From Pontibacter anaerobius (GTDB taxonomy: Bacteria > Bacteroidota > Bacteroidia > Cytophagales > Hymenobacteraceae), in the NCBI RefSeq assembly GCF_026241195.1, contig NZ_JAPFQO010000002.1, positions 310,001 to 374,000 of the forward strand: 64,000 nt of DNA, read 5' to 3'. This document shows positions 37,413-46,449 of the stretch, one piece after another (the first letter of the stretch is position 1; every line of letters begins with the position of its first letter). The notes under the pieces are model-generated. The model was not told the origin of the DNA, searched no databases, and saw only the letters and a program-made list of their open reading frames with translations. The translations under genes and the position numbers were made by a program.

Positions 37413-39254
37413 TTATTTTTTAACAAAGTCCTCAAATGAAGTCTGCATGTATGCCTTGCCTGTTTGAAGTTGCTCTTCGGTAATGCGTTCCTCGCGTAGT
37501 ATGGGCTTCTGCGCTACGTTATCAAAGGCCAGCGCTCCTGCCGAAGTGACGAACCCGAAGCCATCGTTAAAAACATAAAACGCAAAAGGAGAGGGGTTTG
37601 GTGCCATCAGGTTTCGGCTCCACTTAAAGGCCTGGTGCGGAAGGTTTAACTGGGCCAGCAGGGTGGCGGCAATGTCTGTCTGGCTCCCGATGCCTTCAAT
37701 TACAATCCCTTCTTTCTCAAGTGCTCCACCTGTAAGTATAAACGGGATTTTATACTTGCCGGGCGCATGGTTCGGATCATTACCCGGCAGTCGGTGGCCA
37801 TGGTCCGCGGCCAATACAACTAGTGTGTTTTGCCACCAATCCTGCTTTTTTGCTTCCTCTATAAACTTTCCCAAAGCCCAATCGGTATAGAACACGCTGT
37901 TGCGGAACTGTGCCTCCTCGTCATTGCCGGCAAACTTAGCCGGAATCGGTATTTCGAAGGGCTCGTGGCTGCTCAAAGTATAAACTGTGCTGAAAAAAGG
38001 CTGTTTCTCCTGCTTCAGTTCCTGCTGGACCTTCTCAAACAGCACATGGTCGTGCGCGCCCCACTTTGAATTATAGGTACTCGGGTCGAAATCATACTTG
38101 TCCACCAACTTATCATAGCCGCCATTGCGCAGGTATGATTTGATATTAGCAAACTCGAGTTCTCCGCCATAATAATAACTGGTGCTGTAGCCCTGTTGTT
38201 CAAACACCTCGCTCAGCTGCGGTAATTTTTCTGACTTGTGCGGGTACTTTATAATAGAGGTAGTGGTTTGTACCGGGTAGCCGCTCAGCAGCGCCACCAT
38301 GCCTTTTTCGCTGCGGTCGCCGGCAGCGTAGATGTTGGTGAAGCTGATACCCTCCGCTGCCAGTTTATCCAGGTTAGGTGTTATACCTTTCTCGCCGCCC
38401 AAGCTCTCAACAAACTTGGCTGTATAACTTTCAAGGATAATGAACAACACGTTTGGCCGCTGTACGCACAAAAGCTGCTCGGTAGAATCTGTTGGTGCTG
38501 AAGTATAAAGCGCCTGCACCATCTTCTGCGCTTGGTCCTCTGGCATGTACTTATAAGGGTTGCTGCCCGATTTCTCATACTTCAGGAGGGCGTGCATCAG
38601 GTTCCAGGGCATGTTCAGGCCGGCGTGGTTGGCAAATGGCTTATCCGAGAAGTATACCACGCTTTGGTTAATTGGAATCTGCTGCCACCCGCCACGCAGG
38701 GGCAGTATGAGCAAAGCAGCAAAAACGAATGAGATACCGGCCAGCAGCCACTTATTTGCCCTATGGCTATAGGTTGCCAGGTCAAAGTACCGGCGAAAAA
38801 AGAGTATAAACACACCCGAAACGGCCAGCGTCACCATGAAAAGTATGAACAGAGGCGCAGAGGCGGCAGAGGCAGTCATCTCGGTGGGAGAGTTCAGATA
38901 CTGCAGGGGCGAGGCATCCAGCCGGAATCCCCAGTGGCTGTAGAGCTCCAAATCTACAGTCAATAGCGTAGAGAGCAGTGCGAGCAGCACAATCGTATAG
39001 TAACGTACAGCTGTAGCCACCTGCAGCCGATGCCACAGGCTAGCCAATAGCAAGAGCAGAAACGGAAGTATACTTATATAAGCCGCAAAAGAGGCATCCA
39101 GCCGCAGGCCATACACAAAAGTATAAAGTACATCTGAGGAAGTAAGCTCTGCGCTGCGGTCCAGGTGATACACCAGAAAAACAGCTCTGGCTACTACAAA
39201 GTATAGCATCCAGAACAGGAAGTATAAGGGTTGGAAGAAAATGCGTTTTTTCAC
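37413..39254 (-). CDS. LTA-synthase-like sulfatase-fold membrane enzyme
   Basis: A 613-residue enzyme with five N-terminal membrane helices (to about residue 195) and a periplasmic alkaline-phosphatase-fold domain. The nucleophile region is NVLFIILESYTAKF, with the threonine after SY as in LtaS; late metal ligands are in VVLAADHGHRLPG. In Gram-negatives such proteins transfer phosphoglycerol or phosphoethanolamine groups to envelope glycans or lipids. The acceptor is unknown. The start is a GTG four bases after a TATATTTG element. The gene is very rich in AAGTATA motifs (about ten). Confidence 0.9.
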   Translation of the reverse strand: MKKRIFFQPLYFLFWMLYFVVARAVFLVYHLDRSAELTSSDVLYTFVYGLRLDASFAAYISILPFLLLLLASLWHRLQVATAVRYYTIVLLALLSTLLTVDLELYSHWGFRLDASPLQYLNSPTEMTASAASAPLFILFMVTLAVSGVFILFFRRYFDLATYSHRANKWLLAGISFVFAALLILPLRGGWQQIPINQSVVYFSDKPFANHAGLNMPWNLMHALLKYEKSGSNPYKYMPEDQAQKMVQALYTSAPTDSTEQLLCVQRPNVLFIILESYTAKFVESLGGEKGITPNLDKLAAEGISFTNIYAAGDRSEKGMVALLSGYPVQTTTSIIKYPHKSEKLPQLSEVFEQQGYSTSYYYGGELEFANIKSYLRNGGYDKLVDKYDFDPSTYNSKWGAHDHVLFEKVQQELKQEKQPFFSTVYTLSSHEPFEIPIPAKFAGNDEEAQFRNSVFYTDWALGKFIEEAKKQDWWQNTLVVLAADHGHRLPGNDPNHAPGKYKIPFILTGGALEKEGIVIEGIGSQTDIAATLLAQLNLPHQAFKWSRNLMAPNPSPFAFYVFNDGFGFVTSAGALAFDNVAQKPILREERITEEQLQTGKAYMQTSFEDFVKK

Positions 39255-39258
39255 GGCG

Positions 39259-39266
39259 CAAATATA
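39259..39266 (-). promoter_or_regulatory. Candidate -7 element directly before the sulfatase-like gene
   Basis: TATATTTG on the minus strand, a full match to TAnnTTTG, ends four bases before the GTG start codon, implying a leaderless or nearly leaderless transcript. No -33 TTG seen. Confidence 0.45.
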
Positions 39267-39463
39267 AACTATATGTCAGCCTCCCATAACAGATAATTTG
39301 AATAGTTAGTTTCTGATTGTTTTGTGTAGGGGGTGTTTATTTATAGGGGTGCTGTGAGGATATAGGTTGATTGTGGAGTGGAGGGTAATTCTTAAAAGGG
39401 GGTGGTCAGGCGAAAATGGCGTAAAATCTGAATTTGCCCCATTAAAAATGATACCCTTTTATT

Positions 39464-39491
39464 TTGATGTTGATATTTCTGATTATATTTG
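39464..39491 (+). promoter_or_regulatory. Promoter candidate for glnN
   Basis: TTG at 39464-39466, a 17-bp spacer, and TATATTTG at 39484-39491 match the Bacteroidota TTG-N17-23-TAnnTTTG consensus, 30 bp before the glnN ATG. This is the only place in the window where I found both elements at proper spacing. The DNA just upstream (39320-39420) is unusually rich in runs of G on the plus strand. Confidence 0.6.
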
Positions 39492-39521
39492 CTGCATATA
39501 TTTAACCCAACCCAAAACCCC

Positions 39522-41711
39522 ATGGCAATTCTTAGATTTAAAGCGCTGGAGCTTGCAAGTCAGCGAAAACCGGGAGAGGTAATCTTACCTTCCCACAAAA
39601 TCTCTGATTACTTCGGAGAGAACGTATTTACCAAGTCTGCATTGCGTTCTACCATGTCGTCTGAAAACTATAAACGCCTGCAGCGCACCATTGAGGCCGG
39701 CGATAAGGTAGACCGGGACCTGGCTGACGCTGTGGCGGCTGCCATGAAAACCTGGGCCATGAGCAAGGGTGCTACGCACTACACGCACTGGTTTCAGCCT
39801 CTTACTGGCGCTACTGCCGAAAAGCATGACTCTTTCTTTGATCTGTCTGGCGATGGCGAGGCGATTGAAAGCTTTAAGGGCAGCGCCCTGGTGCAGCAGG
39901 AGCCTGATGCTTCTTCTTTCCCGAGCGGTGGTATCCGTAATACCTTTGAGGCCCGCGGCTACAGCGCCTGGGACCCATCTTCCCCGGCTTTCCTGATCGA
40001 GAATGCCGGCACTAAAACGCTTTGTATCCCGACTATATTTGTGTCTTACACGGGTGAGGCACTCGACTATAAAACACCTTTGCTCAAGTCTTTGAAGCTG
40101 CTGAACGACGCCGCCGTGCCAGTTTGCCAGTACTTTGACAAAGACGTGAACAAGGTGAACACCACCCTGGGCATTGAGCAGGAGTATTTCCTGGTAGACA
40201 AAGCGCTTTACGAAGCACGCCCTGACCTGGTGATCTCCGGCCGTACCGTGTTCGGGCACTCCCCGGCCAAGGGACAGCAGCTGGAGGACCACTACTTCGG
40301 TAGCATCCCGAGCCGGGTACATGCCTTTATGGTTGATTTTGAGAAGACTTCCCTACGACTGGGTATTCCGCTCAGAACTCGCCACAACGAAGTTGCCCCG
40401 AACCAGTTTGAGTGCGCCCCTACCTTTGAGGATGCCAACCTGGCTGTAGACCACAACCAGCTACTAATGGACATCATGGACCGTGTGGCAGAGCGCCATA
40501 ACTTTAAAGTGCTACTTCATGAGAAGCCATTTAAAGGTGTTAACGGCAGTGGCAAACATAATAACTGGGCCATGAGCACCAACACGGGGGTAAACCTCTT
40601 AAGCCCGGGTAAAAAACCGAAAGAGAACTTGCAGTTCCTCACGTTCTTTATCAACACCATTAAAGCAGTATACACCCACGCCGATCTGATGCGCGCAAGT
40701 ATAGCCTCAGCCAGCAACGATCACCGACTTGGAGCTAACGAGGCCCCGCCGGCAATTATGTCCGTGTTTATCGGACAGCAGCTGACAGCCGTACTAGATG
40801 AGTTTGAGCGTACCTCTAAAGTGCCGATCGAGAAGGGAGATAACATGTACCTGAAGCTAGGCATTGACCGCATTCCGGAAGTACTCCGCGACAACACCGA
40901 TCGTAACCGTACTTCTCCGTTTGCTTTTACAGGCAATAAGTTTGAGTTCCGTGCGGTAGGTTCAACAGCCAACTCATCCTCCCCGATGACGGTGCTGAAC
41001 ACGATTGTAGCAGATCAGTTACAGGAGTTCCGCAAGTCTGTGGACGAGCTGATCGAGTCTGGTATGAAAAAAGAGCTGGCCATTATCCAGATTCTGCGTG
41101 AGTACGTGGCTGCCTCTAAGGCTATCCGCTTTGAGGGCAACGGTTACTCCAAGGAGTGGGAAGAAGAGGCAGAGCGCCGTGGGCTCTCCAACATTAAAGC
41201 TACACCGCTTGCACTGGATGTGTACGAAAGGGCTGAGGTGAAAGAGATATTTGCCAAACACGGCATCTTCTCTGAAGTAGAGCTGGAGGCACGCCATGAG
41301 ATTCTGCTGGAAGAGTACAGCAAGAAGATACAGATAGAGTCACGCATTATGGGCGACCTGGCCATGAACCACGTGATCCCGACTGCCATCGCTTACCAGA
41401 ACAAGCTTATCCAGAACATCCGTGGCCTGAAAGAGCTGGGGCTGGAGGATGAGTACACGGAGAGCACCATCGAGGGTATCAAGAAAATGTCGAGCCACAT
41501 CACTTCTATCCAGAAGAATGTGCGCGACATGGTGAACGCCCGAAAAGTGGCAAACAAAGTGGAGGATGCCCGTGAGCGCGCCATCATGTATAACGAGCAG
41601 GTGCTAAGCTATTTCGAGCCTATTCGTTACAGTGTAGATAAACTGGAACTGATGGTGGATGACGAGGATTGGCCACTGGTGAAATACCGCGAGCTGCTGT
41701 TCCGCCACTAA
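39522..41711 (+). CDS. glnN: Glutamine synthetase type III
   Basis: A 729-residue GSIII, which makes glutamine from glutamate, ammonia and ATP. The type III-specific N-terminal region (ENVFTKSALRSTMSSE) and GATHYTHWFQPLTGATAEKHDSF are followed by the catalytic core with GIEQEYFLVD, APNQFECAP and EKPFKGVNGSGKHNNWAMST. The long C-terminal extension is GSIII-like. I chose the ATG at 39522 (MAILRFKALELASQ), where the family begins, not the one 33 bp upstream. A promoter precedes it and a terminator follows, so it is monocistronic. Confidence 0.97.
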   Translation: MAILRFKALELASQRKPGEVILPSHKISDYFGENVFTKSALRSTMSSENYKRLQRTIEAGDKVDRDLADAVAAAMKTWAMSKGATHYTHWFQPLTGATAEKHDSFFDLSGDGEAIESFKGSALVQQEPDASSFPSGGIRNTFEARGYSAWDPSSPAFLIENAGTKTLCIPTIFVSYTGEALDYKTPLLKSLKLLNDAAVPVCQYFDKDVNKVNTTLGIEQEYFLVDKALYEARPDLVISGRTVFGHSPAKGQQLEDHYFGSIPSRVHAFMVDFEKTSLRLGIPLRTRHNEVAPNQFECAPTFEDANLAVDHNQLLMDIMDRVAERHNFKVLLHEKPFKGVNGSGKHNNWAMSTNTGVNLLSPGKKPKENLQFLTFFINTIKAVYTHADLMRASIASASNDHRLGANEAPPAIMSVFIGQQLTAVLDEFERTSKVPIEKGDNMYLKLGIDRIPEVLRDNTDRNRTSPFAFTGNKFEFRAVGSTANSSSPMTVLNTIVADQLQEFRKSVDELIESGMKKELAIIQILREYVAASKAIRFEGNGYSKEWEEEAERRGLSNIKATPLALDVYERAEVKEIFAKHGIFSEVELEARHEILLEEYSKKIQIESRIMGDLAMNHVIPTAIAYQNKLIQNIRGLKELGLEDEYTESTIEGIKKMSSHITSIQKNVRDMVNARKVANKVEDARERAIMYNEQVLSYFEPIRYSVDKLELMVDDEDWPLVKYRELLFRH

Positions 41712-41740
41712 GATTATAGTTTTTATTAGGTTGATACGTG

Positions 41741-41770
41741 AAGGCTCCCGCATTGGGAGCCTTTGCTTTT
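41741..41770 (+). terminator. Intrinsic terminator of glnN
   Basis: A perfect 9-bp stem AAGGCTCCC/GGGAGCCTT (41741-41749, 41755-41763, 5-nt loop) is followed by a T-rich run (TTGCTTTTTT). Confidence 0.82.
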
Positions 41771-42136
41771 TTAGCGCTTCACCCGTTTTATGAGTTCTCC
41801 GGCAGCCTGGGCAAGAATAATGGGGAGCAATATAACAGCCAAACCAACTGCTATGATCTTGCGCAAACCAAGCCGCATGATAAGCTTGCCAATTACCCGG
41901 TCGCGGAGCTCGTAGTATAAAAACTTGCCGGTACTTGTCATCGGTTTCCCCTTCAGCACATCCTGTACTTCGCGCCAGTTGCCCCGCTCTATCTGGTGGC
42001 GCAGGTACTGTAGCACGGTATCCTTGGTAATGTAATAAGCCTGGCTCATCTGCTCCTGGCGTAGTTGTCCCCACTGCTGCAGCTGCTGTAGCTTTGGCCA
42101 GGCGTTTTTTGGTATAAACTGGTGCATGTAGATCAT
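41771..42136 (-). CDS. Small protein with one membrane helix, unknown function
   Basis: A 121-residue protein that I do not recognise. The first 85 residues are helical and basic (QQWGQLRQEQMSQAYYITKDTVLQYLRHQIERGNWREVQDVL), and one hydrophobic helix follows near the C-terminus (IIAVGLAVILLPIILAQAAGELI). An ATG three codons further in is a possible alternative start. It lies 7 bp after the flavodoxin-like gene on the same strand and is probably co-transcribed. A perfect 14-bp palindrome CAAGTATATACTTG sits at the junction. Confidence 0.7.
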   Translation of the reverse strand: MIYMHQFIPKNAWPKLQQLQQWGQLRQEQMSQAYYITKDTVLQYLRHQIERGNWREVQDVLKGKPMTSTGKFLYYELRDRVIGKLIMRLGLRKIIAVGLAVILLPIILAQAAGELIKRVKR

Positions 42137-42143
42137 AGGTACA

Positions 42144-42677
42144 TCAAGTATATACTTGTTCTACGAAAGATGCTGTTTTTGGGAGGTTTGAAGCATGTAG
42201 TTGTGCCGCAGTGCTGTAGTAGCAGCCGTTGTAGTGCATGTCGAAATAAGCAGCCGTTAACCTGAAGGGCTCTTCAAAACCGAATGGCAGCTTCTCGTCG
42301 GTGCCTACCGCTAAAAGGTATACTTTCTTGCCCTCCATTTGCCTGCCAAGCTCTTTATGAATGGTCACCAGGTCCGTTAACCGATCGAAAAAGTTTTTTA
42401 GCATACCGCTCATGCTGTACCAGTAAACCGGCGTAGCGAAGATTATTTTATCATGCTGCAACATCACCCCGGCTATACTTGTAAATTCATCTTCTTCAGC
42501 ATAAACACCTTTGTAAGTATAAGGCATGATGTGGTGGTCCATCAGGTTGACCAGCTTATACTTTTGATCCGCTAACACTTTACGCACTACTAATTGTGTA
42601 TCGCTGTTTTGCCGCGCGCTGGCAAGTATAACCAGTGGCGTTGTGGTGGCAGAAGATTGGGCTGTTGCTGTAGCCAT
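42144..42677 (-). CDS. Flavodoxin-fold NAD(P)H-dependent oxidoreductase
   Basis: A 177-residue FMN-binding reductase. The flavin phosphate loop is seen near the N-terminus as ASARQNSDTQ, and the isoalloxazine-contact loop as FATPVYWYSMSGMLKNFFDRLTD, the hallmark of the NADPH-dependent FMN reductase / flavodoxin-like family. It is soluble and probably reduces quinones, azo compounds or free flavin; the substrate is unknown. It is followed closely by a small membrane protein gene. Confidence 0.9.
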   Translation of the reverse strand: MATATAQSSATTTPLVILASARQNSDTQLVVRKVLADQKYKLVNLMDHHIMPYTYKGVYAEEDEFTSIAGVMLQHDKIIFATPVYWYSMSGMLKNFFDRLTDLVTIHKELGRQMEGKKVYLLAVGTDEKLPFGFEEPFRLTAAYFDMHYNGCYYSTAAQLHASNLPKTASFVEQVYT

Positions 42678-42851
42678 ACTTTGGAGTTTTACAGATAAAT
42701 GAAAGCAAGTATAAGTATGCGCTTTTATACCTTACTTTGAAAAGGAGCTAAGATGCGGGAGCTTGAGCAGAAAATTACGTATTTTGCCGATTGAACAAAG
42801 CAGCCGCTACTTTAGTTAAAGATACGCATGGATTGTCAACTTGAACATACA

Positions 42852-44822
42852 ATGAATTCTTACTGCCCAAGCCTGGTAGAGTATAAGCGCCGTAAAACGC
42901 GCGTCGTGAACATCGGCGGCGTGCCGGTTGGTGGAGATAACCCAATCAGGGTGCAATCGATGACCACGGTGGATACCATGGATACCGAAGGCTCGGTGGA
43001 GCAGTGCATCCGCATGATTGAGGCTGGTTGCGAGTATATCCGCATCACGGCACCAAGTATAAAAGAGGCTGAAAACCTTCAGAACATAAAAGATGCGTTG
43101 CGCTTGCGCGGTTACAACGTGCCGCTAATCGCTGATATCCACTTTACCCCTAATGCCGCCGAGGTGGCTGCCCGCATCGTGGAGAAGGTGCGCGTGAACC
43201 CGGGCAATTATGCCGATAAAAAGAAGTTTCAGGTTATTGAGTACGACGACGCCTCTTACCAGGCTGAGTTGGACCGAATTCGCGAGCGCTTCGTGCCGCT
43301 GGTGCGCATCTGCAAAGAGCACGGCACCGCCATGCGCATCGGTACGAACCACGGCTCCTTGTCTGACCGCATCCTGAGCCGATATGGCGATACCCCGCTA
43401 GGCATGGTGGAGAGTGCGCTGGAGTTTATCCGTATATGCGAGGACGAAGGGTTTTTCGATATCGTGATTTCCATGAAAGCCTCCAACACACAGGTGATGG
43501 TGCAGGCCTACCGTTTGCTGGTACAGAAGCTGGATGATGAGGGGCTGCAGCCCTATCCGTTGCACCTGGGTGTAACAGAAGCCGGGGAGGCGGAGGATGG
43601 CCGCATCAAGTCTGCCGTAGGTATCGGCACCTTACTGGAGGACGGTTTGGGAGACACCGTTCGTGTTTCCCTGACGGAGGCACCCGAAGCGGAGGCACCG
43701 GTAGCACAGGCTCTTATTGACCGTTATACCCATCGTGCAGAGAAGGCGCAGCCCATTAAGCCGCTTTGTAAAAACCCGATCGACCCGTTTCAGTACCACC
43801 GCCGCGAGACCGTGGAGGTAGAGAACCTGGGCGGGCTGAATGTGCCCCGCGTGGTAGCGGACCTAAGCCGACTGACCGATATAAAGTATGCCGACCTGAA
43901 GGCTGTAGGCCATTTGTACTCCATGCTGCTCGATAAGTTTAACATGAACGACCTGGGCGCTGACTATATTTACACCGGCGATAACCCAATTTCGTTTATG
44001 TTGCCGAACGGCCTGAAGGAGATCGTGAATTATACTGCCTGGCAACAGGCGGAGCAGCGCGACGACCGCCATCCGCTGATGCACACAGAGGAATACTTAT
44101 CTAGTGCGGAACGTCATGGCAAGCTGAATTTTATACTTGCCGCCATTGGCGATATTTCACCGGAACTGATAGAAGCGTTGAAGCAGGACAGGACAACTGT
44201 GCTGATGCTGCACACCCAAAACGAGCATGCCATGCCGGAGCTGCGCAAATGCTTTATCCGGTTAATGAATAACGGGATCCAAACGCCCTGCATTATCAAG
44301 CGTTCCTATGGCGACCTGACACCGGACCAGGTGCAGCTGTATGCCGCGACCGATGTAGGCGGTTTGCTCATTGACGGCCTGGGTGACGGTGTGCTGCTGA
44401 GCACAGAGCTGCTGCCGGAACAGGAGAAGCAGGAAGAACTGCAGACCATTGACACATTGAACAAGCTGAGTTTTGGTATACTGCAGGCTGCCCGCACCCG
44501 CATGAGCAAAACAGAGTACATCAGTTGCCCAAGTTGCGGCCGCACCCTGTTCGACCTACAGGAAACCACAGCCATGATACGCAAACGTACCGACCACCTG
44601 AAAGGAGTGAAGATCGGTATTATGGGTTGCATTGTAAACGGACCTGGCGAAATGGCCGACGCTGACTATGGTTATGTAGGCGTTGGCAAGGATAAGATTG
44701 CGCTGTACCGTGGGCAGACCGTGGTAAAGAAATCCGTACCTGCTGACCGCGCCGTGGACGAACTAATAGAACTAATACGCGAGGATAGCAGGTGGATTGA
44801 GCCGGTACAGTTGGAGGAGTAA
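42852..44822 (+). CDS. ispG: 4-hydroxy-3-methylbut-2-enyl-diphosphate synthase, long form
   Basis: A 656-residue IspG (GcpE) that reduces MEcPP to HMBPP in the non-mevalonate isoprenoid pathway. The N-terminal TIM barrel starts with RRKTRVVNIGGVPVGG and RVQSMTTVDT; a large insertion of about 270 residues separates it from the C-terminal iron-sulfur domain with SCPSCGRTLFD and GCIVNGPGEMADADYGYVG. The insertion marks the long form found in Bacteroidota, plants and chlamydiae. I chose the ATG at 42852; the one at 42828 would add eight residues and cannot be excluded. Confidence 0.95.
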   Translation: MNSYCPSLVEYKRRKTRVVNIGGVPVGGDNPIRVQSMTTVDTMDTEGSVEQCIRMIEAGCEYIRITAPSIKEAENLQNIKDALRLRGYNVPLIADIHFTPNAAEVAARIVEKVRVNPGNYADKKKFQVIEYDDASYQAELDRIRERFVPLVRICKEHGTAMRIGTNHGSLSDRILSRYGDTPLGMVESALEFIRICEDEGFFDIVISMKASNTQVMVQAYRLLVQKLDDEGLQPYPLHLGVTEAGEAEDGRIKSAVGIGTLLEDGLGDTVRVSLTEAPEAEAPVAQALIDRYTHRAEKAQPIKPLCKNPIDPFQYHRRETVEVENLGGLNVPRVVADLSRLTDIKYADLKAVGHLYSMLLDKFNMNDLGADYIYTGDNPISFMLPNGLKEIVNYTAWQQAEQRDDRHPLMHTEEYLSSAERHGKLNFILAAIGDISPELIEALKQDRTTVLMLHTQNEHAMPELRKCFIRLMNNGIQTPCIIKRSYGDLTPDQVQLYAATDVGGLLIDGLGDGVLLSTELLPEQEKQEELQTIDTLNKLSFGILQAARTRMSKTEYISCPSCGRTLFDLQETTAMIRKRTDHLKGVKIGIMGCIVNGPGEMADADYGYVGVGKDKIALYRGQTVVKKSVPADRAVDELIELIREDSRWIEPVQLEE

Positions 44823-44944
44823 GCTTAATCCGTGGCGGAAATCAAATTGATATCCCTGCAAATTTGGATATTAACTCGCATTACAAGTCTGAATTGCCAG
44901 AAAATAGTGACTCAGACTTTTATTTACACCGAAAACCATGTATT

Positions 44945-45112
44945 ATGAAAAAGGGACTGTTTAACCTGTCGGAGGTGGCCACTTATTTCTTTCGGAAGAA
45001 GGACCCCAACCGCAAGACGAATTTCAACCTTCGTACAATGCATACCATTAATAAAATATCGATTCTGATGTTTCTGGCGGGCATAGTATACTTTATAGTA
45101 AAGCACATTTAA
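44945..45112 (+). CDS. Small membrane protein (DUF6728-like)
   Basis: A 55-residue protein: a basic N-terminal half (YFFRKKDPNRKTNFNLRTMHTINK) and one membrane helix at the C-terminus (ISILMFLAGIVYFIVKHI). It resembles the short DUF6728 family of Bacteroidota, function unknown. I chose the ATG at 44945, since the family-like sequence begins there; the frame could extend upstream by 27 codons without recognisable features. The next gene starts 9 bp later. Confidence 0.7.
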   Translation: MKKGLFNLSEVATYFFRKKDPNRKTNFNLRTMHTINKISILMFLAGIVYFIVKHI

Positions 45113-45121
45113 GGCAGGAAC

Positions 45122-45478
45122 ATGAACATTGAGGACTTCAGAGATTACTGTCTGGCAAAACCAGGTACAACCGAAGAAACACCTTTTGATGAAGATACAC
45201 TGGTGTTTAAAGTATGTGGTAAAATATATGCGCTTTGCAGTATCGCTGGGTACAGCAATGGTATAAACCTGAAATGCGACCCTGAAAAGGCAGTGGAGCT
45301 AAGGGAAAGCTACACACAGGTTAAACCCGGCTACCACATGAGCAAAATACACTGGAACACAGTATTGCCGGAAGCCGGCTTACCCCATAACCTGATCAGA
45401 GAGTGGATAGATGATTCTTATACTTTAGTGGCAAGCAAACTCAAGAAAGCACAGCAGCAGGAGCTAGGTTTGGCTTGA
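45122..45478 (+). CDS. MmcQ/YjbR family protein
   Basis: A 118-residue protein of the MmcQ/YjbR family, which has a double-wing fold resembling the DNA-binding CyaY-like group. Seen motifs: CLAKPGTTEETPFDEDTLVFKVCGKIYAL, LKCDPEKAVELRE, and PGYHMSKIHWNTV with the WxxV ending typical of the family. It probably binds DNA, though the physiological role is not known. It is 9 bp after the small membrane protein gene and likely in the same operon. Confidence 0.92.
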   Translation: MNIEDFRDYCLAKPGTTEETPFDEDTLVFKVCGKIYALCSIAGYSNGINLKCDPEKAVELRESYTQVKPGYHMSKIHWNTVLPEAGLPHNLIREWIDDSYTLVASKLKKAQQQELGLA

Positions 45479-45635
45479 TATTTCTGTTGAGGAGGAGGTG
45501 GTGGAGTGGAAAACCTGCGATATAGTTATAAAGTCAATCAGCGTGTATCTATATCAGTGTTATGAGGTTAACGGGGCTTTATCCCATTAATTTCACTAAA
45601 AGTAACGTTTAGGATGATTTTTTTATTGTGTTAAA

Positions 45636-45675
45636 AGTTCCTCAATTGCAAAATTTTTCTTATAATTGAGAAACT
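45636..45675. promoter_or_regulatory. Inverted repeat upstream of the marR-type gene (candidate operator)
   Basis: AGTTCCTCAATT (45636-45647) and AATTGAGAAACT (45664-45675) are inverted copies, 12 bp with one mismatch, 16 bp apart, ending 16 bp before the start codon of the MarR-type gene. It could be an autoregulatory operator or an RNA hairpin in the leader. Confidence 0.45.
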
Positions 45676-45691
45676 CACCTTAACACATCCT

Positions 45692-46192
45692 ATGTCCCTT
45701 AACAATCAATTATGTATTAGTTCCTTTAGGAACGAGTGGCAGAAAGCCAGCATTAGCATCCTTTATACCCACGGCTTCCTGAGCAACAGTCAGGAGAGTT
45801 TCTTTAAGAAACGTAGCCTCACCAGCCAGCAGTATAATGCTTTGCGCATTTTAAGAGAGCAATTCCCTAAACCTGTCTCTACCTCTTTTCTGCGCGAGAA
45901 AATGCTGGATAAAATGTCTGATGCCTCCAGGCTGGTTAGTCGCCTTAACGCAAAAGGCCTGGTAGATGTAAACCAAAACCCAACCGACAAGCGTCTGGTA
46001 AACATCCTGATTTCTACGGAAGGTCTTACCATCCTCAGCGAAATTGACCAGGAACTGTTTCAGCTGGATGCCCTGATGCAGGGTCTTACAGAAGACGAAG
46101 CCAGCACACTGGTGGATCTGCTGAGTAAGGTTCGCGAATCTATCGCAACAGTTGACGATAGAGTGGCCGCATTAGAGAGCATTAGCGCGTAA
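45692..46192 (+). CDS. MarR-family transcriptional regulator
   Basis: A 166-residue winged-helix regulator. Helices and wing are seen as SLTSQQYNALRILRE, then STSFLREKMLDKMSDASRLVSRLNAKGLVDVNQNPTDKRLVNILISTEG, where DKR in the wing is the family hallmark. The C-terminal helix (SKVRESIATVDD) serves dimerisation. Its ligand and targets are unknown; no obvious efflux gene is adjacent. An inverted repeat upstream may be its own operator. A terminator follows, so it is monocistronic. Confidence 0.93.
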   Translation: MSLNNQLCISSFRNEWQKASISILYTHGFLSNSQESFFKKRSLTSQQYNALRILREQFPKPVSTSFLREKMLDKMSDASRLVSRLNAKGLVDVNQNPTDKRLVNILISTEGLTILSEIDQELFQLDALMQGLTEDEASTLVDLLSKVRESIATVDDRVAALESISA

Positions 46193-46235
46193 ATAGCACC
46201 AAACTTTATTAACCTTACGCACCTTAAAACAGCCG

Positions 46236-46277
46236 AAGGTGATAGGAGAGGCCCATGCTTCTTCTGTCACCTTTTTT
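46236..46277 (+). terminator. Intrinsic terminator of the marR-type gene
   Basis: A 14-bp stem with two G-U pairs (46236-46249 with 46260-46273, 10-nt loop) runs into six T residues. Confidence 0.82.
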
Positions 46278-46377
46278 ATTGATAATGAGTGCTGTAAATC
46301 CAAGTAAAGGTTATAATACAACTGATTAGAAGTTATAGGTCATACTTAACCAGGGAACAGAGCTGTTAAATTCCGGT

Positions 46378-46418
46378 AAAAAAAGAGGCCGCCCTGTTTT
46401 AGTTGCAGCGGCGGCTTC
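46378..46418 (-). terminator. Intrinsic terminator of leuS
   Basis: On the minus strand a 9-bp stem with one G-U pair (plus 46385-46393 and 46410-46418) is followed by seven T residues, just after the leuS stop. Confidence 0.82.
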
Positions 46419-46449
46419 TTTTTCAGTTAGTTGGTATATGGGGGATTTT

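Noticed and set aside
39320..39420. G-rich stretch upstream of glnN as a G-quadruplex
   Set aside because: The runs of G are irregular in length and spacing, so a stable quadruplex is not convincingly supported.
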